From Roseibium sediminicola (GTDB lineage: Bacteria > Pseudomonadota > Alphaproteobacteria > Rhizobiales > Stappiaceae), in NCBI RefSeq assembly GCF_023156505.1, contig NZ_JALNMJ010000034.1, positions 1-37,148 on the forward strand: 37,148 nt of DNA, in the 5' to 3' direction. The notes beneath the pieces are model-generated. The model had not been told where the DNA came from, searched no databases, and was given only the letters and a program-made list of their open reading frames with translations. The translations under genes were made by a program, and so were the position numbers. Shown here piece by piece: positions 32,112 to 37,148 of this stretch; position 1 is the first letter of the stretch, and each line of letters opens with the position of its first letter.

Positions 32112-33563
32112 CTAAAACGGAAAGGGCCGCGCGGCGAATTCGGCTTCCGTGGCCGGATGTTGTCTCAATCCCCTGTCCACGACACCCTGAAACAACCTTC
32201 TTTTCCCAAAACGCGGTTCCCAGGTGCAAAGCTGCGGCGAGAGCAGCTTGACGCAGGGAATGTTCAAGTCCGGGCGTGTGGCATCGAATTCCCAGACAGT
32301 GATATCCTGATCCTCCAGGGCCTGCCTCAGCTCGGGAAGACCATAAACGCGTGCCGTCAGTCGCTCATCCGCAGGGAGCGCCTCCCGAAGCGGCAAGTCT
32401 TCCAGAATGGATCCGGCGCGGGCATAGGCCAACTGGCGCGGCATCCGGCCTTGACCCTGCCCGGACGGATAGGCTTTCGTCATCAGTTCCAGCGAATTTT
32501 CCGATTGCAGCATTTCCTCAATCGCACCTTCGCAGGCCGACGCCACGTCCCAACCCGCGGACGCGCCAAAAGCGCAGCCCCGCCCATCCGCCTCGTGGGA
32601 TACCGCGATTGCAACCTGCACCGGAAGGTCGGACTCAAGGTGGTAGACACCCCATAGGCGCGGCTGTGCATCCAGGTAATCGATCAGCGTTCCCGTCAGA
32701 ATTTCACGCAGCAATCCGGGCTCAAGAAAAGTTATCCCCAGGCGGTTGTACCAGACTTGAGCCACCGCATCGCGCTCGACAAGCTCTAGCAAAGCGCGTT
32801 CGCGCGCGCCGTGCCGGGTCGCCCAGACCGCGCATCCGACGCTTGATGCAAACGACAAGGCCTCCGCTCCAGCCCACGCGGCCTCCCTTAACAAAACCCC
32901 GAAACTCGGAAATTGTGCCATCCGGCCTGTCGCCAGATTTGTCAGCGCGACCCGCCTGCCGGAAAGCGTCGACCATTCAGGCACATCGGCTGGAATCGGC
33001 ACGCCACTCTTCCTCAAGGCCGCCGCCGCATGCCGGCATTGGGTCAAACTCAACCCGAGGAGGCCTGAAAAATCTACCTCCAGTTGCTCCTTCTCAAACG
33101 GAAGCACGCGCGGATCCTGCGCTCCGAGACTACAAAGACTTAGCCGCTCCGCCAACTCCCCAAGACAACTTATAGCTGCATTCTCCATACGGTTGCCCTG
33201 CCCGCCCGCCGGGATCGGCGCCGTCAATTCCAGGGGCGCCGGCACCTGAGAGCGGCACTCCTTCAGCAGGGCTGTGCAGAACGCGACGGGTGCCCCTTGC
33301 CGCGTCATGGGAACCAGTTTCACCCGATACTGCGCCAGCATGGGCGCAAACAGTTTCAGGTTTTCATCGGCCATCCGCATTTTAGGCACATTATCGCTCA
33401 GATCCAACGACAACAGACCAACCCTGGCAAGGTCCGAAACGACAGCGCTCTCCAACCCCGACAGCTCGTCAGGCAATGTGACCCGCTCATGCCCGCTCCC
33501 CATTTCCACGCAGCTCCCAACAAAAGTATCGAGGAAGTACTTTACCTCACCCTGCAATTGCAC
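32112..33563 (-). CDS. YcaO-domain protein, probable RiPP-modifying enzyme
   Basis: A protein of up to 483 aa with an unassigned N-terminal region (about 1-120) and a YcaO domain (about 125-483). YcaO proteins use ATP to activate peptide backbone amides, making azolines, thioamides or amidines. The ATP/Mg motifs are present: S-x3-E-x2-ER as SCLGELAER (132-140), ELVERD (260-265) and the AxxxAIEEMLQ helix (345-353). The C-terminus ends ARPFPF, resembling the Pro-rich tail important in azoline-forming YcaOs. The N-terminal region may be a degenerate leader-binding domain (inference). No E1-like, TfuA or dehydrogenase partner is nearby. The start is unsure: GTG 33563 has GAGG too close, TTG 33557 has it at 7 bases, and ATG 33503 has GGGAG. 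It is divergent from two precursor-like genes. Confidence 0.85.
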   Translation of the reverse strand: MQLQGEVKYFLDTFVGSCVEMGSGHERVTLPDELSGLESAVVSDLARVGLLSLDLSDNVPKMRMADENLKLFAPMLAQYRVKLVPMTRQGAPVAFCTALLKECRSQVPAPLELTAPIPAGGQGNRMENAAISCLGELAERLSLCSLGAQDPRVLPFEKEQLEVDFSGLLGLSLTQCRHAAAALRKSGVPIPADVPEWSTLSGRRVALTNLATGRMAQFPSFGVLLREAAWAGAEALSFASSVGCAVWATRHGARERALLELVERDAVAQVWYNRLGITFLEPGLLREILTGTLIDYLDAQPRLWGVYHLESDLPVQVAIAVSHEADGRGCAFGASAGWDVASACEGAIEEMLQSENSLELMTKAYPSGQGQGRMPRQLAYARAGSILEDLPLREALPADERLTARVYGLPELRQALEDQDITVWEFDATRPDLNIPCVKLLSPQLCTWEPRFGKRRLFQGVVDRGLRQHPATEAEFAARPFPF

Positions 33564-33640
33564 ACCTCGTAGATTATCGGAACTACTATTGCTGGTAGCG
33601 CCGACTTCATTCTACATTCACATCGAAAGCAGTCAGGCAG

Positions 33641-33673
33641 TAGTAATTATATCAGATGAGCTGATTTTTACTA
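33641..33673. promoter_or_regulatory. Compound dyad overlapping the probable ycaO promoter
   Basis: Outer arms TAGTAA (33641-33646) and TTACTA (33668-33673) and inner arms ATCAG (33651-33655) and CTGAT (33661-33665) share nearly the same centre (about 33657). On the minus strand TATAAT lies at 33651-33646 with a weak -35-like TTAGTA about 17 bp upstream, so the dyad would cover the ycaO promoter. It is 85 bp before the first precursor start. Candidate operator for divergent control. Confidence 0.4.
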
Positions 33674-33757
33674 AAGTTTGACTTAATTCAGAAAAGCCCG
33701 GTGACCATCCAACCACCAGGCAAGTTATTGCAAAACTTTAACTTCAGGAGGCTCACT

Positions 33758-34048
33758 ATGCACGTCAAATCAACTACAAATAGCGAACTAATTCTCGGCG
33801 CGAAACTTGGCGCGATCATTCAGGACAGCGCCGCTCGGACCCGTTTGATCGAGAACCCGACTGAAGTATTGGCCGAAGTTGGCGCCAGGAACGACCTGAC
33901 AATTCTTGCGGACACCGCCGACACGGTGCATCTGATCATCCCGGCCAACGTCGACGCCGCCCGCGTTGCTGCCAATGACGAAAGCTATTTCGAAGAGCTT
34001 GGCAAGGCCGCCCTGGGCAATTGCTACTACGAAGACCTGCCGGAGTAA
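33758..34048 (+). CDS. NHLP-type RiPP precursor candidate 1 (single C-terminal Cys)
   Basis: A 96-aa protein whose residues 13-63 resemble the nitrile-hydratase-alpha-like leader (NHLP) used by a class of RiPP precursors. It has a helical start, the L-x2-ENP-x2-VLAEVG segment (about 30-42), then the strand pair LTILADTADTVHLIIPA (about 47-63). Residues 64-96 form a short acidic tail with the only Cys (89) in GNCYYEDLPE; AALG before it could be a cleavage site. The metal-binding Cys cluster of real nitrile hydratase is absent, so it is not that enzyme. AGGAGG precedes the ATG; upstream in-frame codons are not coding-like. Divergent from the YcaO gene 194 bp away. The precursor role is inferred from leader type and location; the product is unknown. 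Confidence 0.75.
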   Translation: MHVKSTTNSELILGAKLGAIIQDSAARTRLIENPTEVLAEVGARNDLTILADTADTVHLIIPANVDAARVAANDESYFEELGKAALGNCYYEDLPE

Positions 34049-34069
34049 TCCTGGAGACCCAAGGCATAT

Positions 34070-34101
34070 GCCCGAGCCCGCCATCGGGCTCGGGCAATTT
34101 T
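34070..34101 (+). terminator. Terminator/attenuator between the two precursor genes
   Basis: GCCCGAGCCCG (34070-34080) and its exact complement (34085-34095) form an 11-bp stem with a 4-nt loop, followed by AATTTT. It lies 21 bases after the first precursor stop and 16 bases before the second start codon, upstream of the second gene's ribosome site. Partial termination here would give more first than second precursor mRNA. Confidence 0.75.
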
Positions 34102-34116
34102 CGTAAAGGTGATCGC

Positions 34117-34404
34117 ATGGCCAGATTCCCCTACCATCAGCGAAACGTTGTCGAACTCGGCAAGCTGATCGCAAAAGCCGCTCTTGATGAGAGCTATCGG
34201 ACAACCCTTCACGAAAACCCGGCTTCGGAACTCTCGGGCATCGGGCTTCCCAGGCAGACGACCGAGCTCATTGAATTCCAGGTTGTCGATGGCAAACAGC
34301 ATCACAATGCGGTCGCGCTGCCCTACCGATTGAACCAGTCCAAGCTGGACAACCGGAACGCGGAATACCTTTCCGGCCTTTCGAAACTGCTGAGTGTGAA
34401 CTGA
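34117..34404 (+). CDS. NHLP-type RiPP precursor candidate 2 (no Cys)
   Basis: A 95-aa protein with the same kind of leader as its neighbour: LGKLIAKAALDESYRTTLHE (14-33), then NPASELSGIGLP (34-45) and a strand region ending HNAVALPY (63-70). The two share an L-x-ENP-x3-L-x3-G pattern but little else, so they are diverged paralogues rather than a recent duplication. The tail (71-95) is polar and ends SGLSKLLSVN. It contains no Cys, so azole or thiazoline formation from Cys is impossible here; Ser or backbone amides would have to be the target. AAGGTGA lies upstream of the ATG. It may instead be a chaperone or decoy for the modification enzyme. Its stop is 10 bp from the convergent regulator stop. 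Confidence 0.7.
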   Translation: MARFPYHQRNVVELGKLIAKAALDESYRTTLHENPASELSGIGLPRQTTELIEFQVVDGKQHHNAVALPYRLNQSKLDNRNAEYLSGLSKLLSVN

Positions 34405-34414
34405 TCCGTGCCCG

Positions 34415-36409
34415 CTAGACCGAACCGGATCCGTCGAACAGGAATTTCTGAACCATCTCGGCGCCTTTGTCGAAGTCCTGCCGCGCCTTTCCGTCCTGAA
34501 AGAAGTTGATCTTCTTCCGCCAGTTTTCCGGATCGTTGGCAAGAGCGGGTGCGCTCTTCAAAAGCGATTGTCGATGTTCGCTGTAAGTCTGAAGCGTTTG
34601 GAGCGCCTCCTGCTCGCGTCCCGAGCACAGCAGCGCTGCGACCCGCGTTGTGAGACCGCTGACCCCGACGCCGGATCCCCTCTCAATGTGCGAGATGGCC
34701 TTTTCGTAGTCTTCAGCGGCGAAAAAGATGTTCGCCAGATATTCGTAGAACACGCGTGGCACAAAGGCTGCGAGTGAAAAAGCCCTTTCTGCCGTGGCAA
34801 CCGCCTCTTTTACATCGCCGGAAAACGCCAACCCTTCGGCAACCGACATCAGGTTGGCTGGATCTGCCGCGCTCATGCGCCCCGCATTTTGAAAGGCGCG
34901 CCTCGCCTCCTGCGGCATATTGGACAATATGAGAGACCAACCATAAATGCGCTGGTTCACGGCCTGCCACGGATCAAGCATGATCGACCGCTCCGCCAGG
35001 CTGAGTAGATTATTCATGCCTTCGGACATTTGGCCATCAAGCAGCGGAAAATGCAGAGCGCGTTTCATGATAATCGAAGCGCGCCCCGAATAGATCATGG
35101 AGAACGAACTGTTCATCCGCTCGATTTCATCCAGAATTCCGAGCGCTTTTTCATCCGATTGCGGCGTGAAGTCCCATAACAGCGCATCCGCTTGGCACCA
35201 TCGGGCAAATACAGCCGTATTTGCGGGATTGCGAAGCTTTCCGGTGGAATGCATGTGGATGCGGCTGACAATCTGGCTGGCGACCGGCGAAATACCGTTC
35301 CAGAGCTGCAGATCTATGATCTCATTGAACACGATCTGGCCGTTGTTCCGATCCTCAAATTGGACAACGATCTTGCCCGACCTCTCGTCATGCCGGAATC
35401 GCAACAGGTAGCTGCCTAGCTCGTTGCCCGTGACAAGGGTCGCCCTGGGGAAATTTTCTTCACCGAAATACTCAGATTCATATAAGTCGAAAGATCGGAA
35501 GGAAGACAGGCCCGAGACAATTTCTTCCCTCAGGTGCATCGCGTCATTCACACCCTTTCTCAACATCGAGGAGGAGACGATCGAGATTTCAGGAAGCCTG
35601 ACGGTCTCCTCGGTGTTGGGCACCCCTCCTCTCAGCGTTCCCGTCTCAGCCGGTCGCAGAAACGCATTCGAAGCCCAGTCTCCGGACTGTTCTTCCGTCA
35701 GCAAATCACGCGTCTCGTCTTCCGGCTCGACATCCAGATGCAGGCGCAGTTCGCGCTCGCAGGCCTTCAGTTGCTGCTCCGCCCGCTCGCGTTGACCGAG
35801 TTTCAGGTAAAGCCGGATCAGGACACGGTGCGCAGACTCGTTGGCCGGATCGATTTTCAAGAGGAACCGGGCGCCGGCCTCGCATTTGAGACCGCTGTCC
35901 TCGGTCGAGATCTGGTTCAGGTGACGGAAGGCCGCGCCGGTGATTTCAGAGCGCACCCGTTCACGCTCCACCATGAGCCATTCGGAAAATTCCGGATCGA
36001 TGTCTTCGTATCCACTCAGGAAATCACCGCGCCAAAGCTCTTCCGCTTCCTGGAAATCGGCCGCGTTGCCGCGGTCGACAAGTTCCTGGACCCGGGTCAG
36101 ATCGGAAAAGAACAGCCCCTGATCAAGCTGGACATGCCCGGGCGAGGACCGCACGACATCGATGCCGGCGGCTTCCTCCGCGGTTTTCAGCTGGCGCAGT
36201 GCCTGGCGCAGCGACTGCATCGCCTTGTGCCGGTCCGTACCGCTCCACAAAAGGTCCGCCAGTGCCTCGCGCGGCGACGCCAGGCCACTTTTCCGGCTCA
36301 GATACCCCATGATTGCCAAGGCCTTGCGGGTTTTCACCGCGACAGGTTCTTGACTGTCATTCAGGAGCAAGGGCCGGCCAAGGCATGCAAAGCATGACGC
36401 GATTGCCAT
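34415..36409 (-). CDS. SARP-like regulator: winged helix, BTAD, TolB-like region, TPRs
   Basis: A 664-aa likely transcriptional regulator. Residues 5-95 look like an OmpR-type winged helix in its SARP form (VAVKTRKALAIMGYLSRKSG, then MQSLRQALRQLK). Residues about 100-245 match the bacterial transcriptional activator domain (WRGDFLSGYEDIDPEFSEWL, AGARFLLKIDPANESAHRVL, CERELRLHLDVEPEDETRDL). A middle segment (about 275-390, starting LPEISIVSSS) resembles the TolB-like region of CadC/adenylate-cyclase-type regulators, and the rest is helical TPR-like repeat. GGGGA precedes the ATG. Convergent with precursor 2 (10-bp gap) and divergent from the orphan 84-aa gene across a repeat-bearing promoter. 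It is the only regulator in the RiPP locus, which suggests control of it; the signal is unknown. Confidence 0.8.
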   Translation of the reverse strand: MAIASCFACLGRPLLLNDSQEPVAVKTRKALAIMGYLSRKSGLASPREALADLLWSGTDRHKAMQSLRQALRQLKTAEEAAGIDVVRSSPGHVQLDQGLFFSDLTRVQELVDRGNAADFQEAEELWRGDFLSGYEDIDPEFSEWLMVERERVRSEITGAAFRHLNQISTEDSGLKCEAGARFLLKIDPANESAHRVLIRLYLKLGQRERAEQQLKACERELRLHLDVEPEDETRDLLTEEQSGDWASNAFLRPAETGTLRGGVPNTEETVRLPEISIVSSSMLRKGVNDAMHLREEIVSGLSSFRSFDLYESEYFGEENFPRATLVTGNELGSYLLRFRHDERSGKIVVQFEDRNNGQIVFNEIIDLQLWNGISPVASQIVSRIHMHSTGKLRNPANTAVFARWCQADALLWDFTPQSDEKALGILDEIERMNSSFSMIYSGRASIIMKRALHFPLLDGQMSEGMNNLLSLAERSIMLDPWQAVNQRIYGWSLILSNMPQEARRAFQNAGRMSAADPANLMSVAEGLAFSGDVKEAVATAERAFSLAAFVPRVFYEYLANIFFAAEDYEKAISHIERGSGVGVSGLTTRVAALLCSGREQEALQTLQTYSEHRQSLLKSAPALANDPENWRKKINFFQDGKARQDFDKGAEMVQKFLFDGSGSV

Positions 36410-36446
36410 CAATTCCCCGTATTTGACTTACACAGTTTCTACGCGC

Positions 36447-36513
36447 TATCGCGCAACTGCGAATATCGCGCAACCTGAAATACAACGTCACCTTATCACG
36501 CTCATATCACGCT
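36447..36513. repeat. Four TATCRCGC direct repeats in the regulator promoter region
   Basis: TATCGCGCAAC occurs exactly at 36447-36457 and 36464-36474; TATCACGCT occurs exactly at 36494-36502 and 36505-36513. Start-to-start distances are 17, 30 and 11 bp. All lie in the 179-bp gap between the BTAD regulator and the 84-aa gene. The 11-bp step matches the direct-repeat spacing known for SARP regulators, so these may be its binding sites. Confidence 0.55.
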
Positions 36514-36588
36514 GCAACAGCATGCTTTTTTTGGATGGTCACAGCAGCCCAGCTGCAATCGGTAAATTAAATACTGGTGGGTAGTATA

Positions 36589-36843
36589 ATGTCTAAGTCA
36601 GCCAAACCGGACCAAGCTGCTAACGAGCAGGAACCGGCGATCGAAGCGATCAAGCGTATGATCCGCTATACCAAGAAGGAATCGGACAAGGACGGCCGCA
36701 CGTTCTGCTCCTATTTCCTCGACATGGCCCTTCAGTCCCTGGAAGACGGCTCTGAAGATGTCGACATGATCCTGAAGACCAAGATCACGCCGCTCATGGT
36801 GGGCCAGAAACCGGCGGACGCCGCCAAGGCGGAATCGGCCTGA
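36589..36843 (+). CDS. Hypothetical 84-aa helical protein beside the RiPP locus
   Basis: An 84-aa soluble, charged protein with no signal peptide or TM segment. A helical middle (about 18-60, AIEAIKRMIRYTKKESDKDG then SYFLDMALQSLEDGSEDVD) contains one Cys (44). The ends are Ala/Lys/Gln-rich and probably disordered. I recognise no family and no NHLP-type leader, so it is not an obvious third precursor. A GGTGGG-type ribosome site precedes the ATG at 36589. It is divergent from the BTAD regulator, sharing its repeat-bearing promoter region, which is the only link to the RiPP genes. Confidence 0.6.
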   Translation: MSKSAKPDQAANEQEPAIEAIKRMIRYTKKESDKDGRTFCSYFLDMALQSLEDGSEDVDMILKTKITPLMVGQKPADAAKAESA

Positions 36844-37040
36844 AAACCAGTCCGTTGCGCTTCGCCTCCAGGCCGGTCATGGGCTAATCCCGGCCGCGTG
36901 GCAAAGCGCGCGAAGACGACAGATGACCGAGCGCCACGGGGCCGCAGTACACGCGGACCTTTGGCGCTCGTTCTGTTTTCGGCAGGACGGATTGAGGAAC
37001 GGTCGCCCACGGTTCGGTCGGATCTTGTGCCCGACCTGAG

Positions 37041-37077
37041 ACATAGGTGACAGAACGTTCCGGACACATGGGTAACA
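37041..37077 (+). repeat. ACATRGGTRACA box repeated at the IS481-type end
   Basis: ACATAGGTGACA (37041-37052) and ACATGGGTAACA (37066-37077) are two copies 25 bp apart. They lie between the presumed IS end and the transposase ribosome site and are probably transposase-binding boxes. Confidence 0.55.
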
Positions 37078-37101
37078 CTTTCCGTTTTTCGGGAGGTGTA
37101 G

Positions 37102-37148
37102 ATGCCGTGGCAAGAGGTGTCCAAAATGGAGGAACGTCTTCGTTTCGT
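37102..37148 (+). CDS. IS481-type transposase, N-terminal fragment cut by window edge
   Basis: ATG 37102 preceded by GGGAGG encodes MPWQEVSKMEERLRF before the window ends. This opening (MPW-E-V/T-x2-MEER) is typical of IS481-family and related IS3-like transposases, whose HTH begins a few residues later. Only 15 complete codons are visible, so integrity cannot be judged. It reads rightward, out of the window. Confidence 0.7.
   Translation, partial: MPWQEVSKMEERLRF

Larger units (their letters stand above)
37026..37148 (+). mobile_element. IS481-type insertion sequence, left end (partial)
   Basis: Sequence from about 37026 (TGTGCCCGACC...) to the window edge has the layout of an IS481-type end: a TGT start, repeated ACATRGGTRACA boxes and then the transposase start. 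The exact outer base is inferred from the TGT; the rest lies beyond the window. The stretch 36844-37025 before it shows no gene I can support. Confidence 0.6.

Noticed and set aside
33678..33710. Promoter for precursor 1 at TTGACT (33678)
   Set aside because: The -35-like hexamer is good, but no acceptable -10 lies 15-19 bp downstream, so I did not call it.
33758..34404. Nitrile hydratase subunit genes
   Set aside because: The similarity is limited to the leader-like region; both proteins are under 100 aa and lack the metal-binding Cys-rich claw.
33758..34404. Toxin-antitoxin pair
   Set aside because: Two adjacent small genes, but they do not overlap, are separated by a terminator, share a leader-like pattern and sit opposite a YcaO gene.
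36513..36535. Terminator at the T-run near 36528
   Set aside because: The run of Ts follows only a 4-bp GCTG/CAGC stem, and no plus-strand gene lies upstream to terminate; it more likely belongs to the promoter region.
1..37148. CRISPR array or other regularly spaced repeats
   Set aside because: No repeat-spacer pattern was seen; the only clustered repeats are the short boxes at IS ends, the integrase leader and the 36447-36513 array.

Overview
The window is chromosomal DNA of a high-GC alphaproteobacterium. The gene set (aapJQMP amino-acid importer, COX15-type heme A synthase, DUF2842, a holdfast/UPP-like polysaccharide locus, lipid A-type glycosyltransferases) points to the Hyphomicrobiales, most likely a marine Stappiaceae such as Roseibium/Labrenzia. 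That placement is inference from gene content. Both window edges fall inside transposase genes: an IS110-family start at the left and an IS481-type start at the right.

Layout. (1) 1-6.2 kb, mostly housekeeping: IS110 edge, AraC/GyrI-like regulator, CoA-binding protein, three very small membrane proteins, O-acetylhomoserine sulfhydrylase (metY type), a DHFR-like protein, heme A synthase and DUF2842. (2) 6.2-16.0 kb, a surface polysaccharide locus: deacetylase, GNAT acyltransferase, Wzc-like copolymerase with a degenerate kinase domain, outer-membrane export lipoprotein, GT4, initiating sugar-phosphate transferase and a Wzy/ligase-type protein. The set resembles holdfast or unipolar-polysaccharide loci; no flippase is in the window. 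(3) 16.1-20.4 kb, a mobile-DNA scar: tautomerase, tRNA-Pro(GGG) with an integrase gene beside its 3' end, and an intact IS21-family element that truncates the integrase on one side and a DUF2459 gene on the other, with no target duplication. The simplest reading is an integrated island largely deleted through the IS. (4) 20.4-26.5 kb: aapJQMP on the minus strand and a divergent cystathionine beta-lyase (metC). (5) 26.6-32.0 kb: a minus-strand envelope-glycosylation operon (GT39, PAP2, GT2, LAB_N), then a CpdA-like phosphodiesterase and a CAP-domain lipoprotein. (6) 32.1-36.9 kb, the most unusual part: a stand-alone YcaO protein divergent from two small proteins with nitrile-hydratase-like (NHLP) leader regions, followed by a large BTAD/SARP-like regulator and an orphan 84-aa protein. 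I read this as a small, apparently undescribed RiPP locus.

How the RiPP locus may work (inference): the two small proteins would be precursors with NHLP leaders, and the YcaO enzyme would modify backbone amides or a Cys/Ser/Thr in them. An intrinsic-terminator-like hairpin between the precursor genes would set their ratio. The BTAD protein, whose own promoter region carries four TATCRCGC repeats, would regulate expression. No exporter, peptidase, TfuA, E1-like partner or dehydrogenase is visible before the IS481-type element at the right edge, so the locus is minimal, uses functions encoded elsewhere, or has been cut by the IS.
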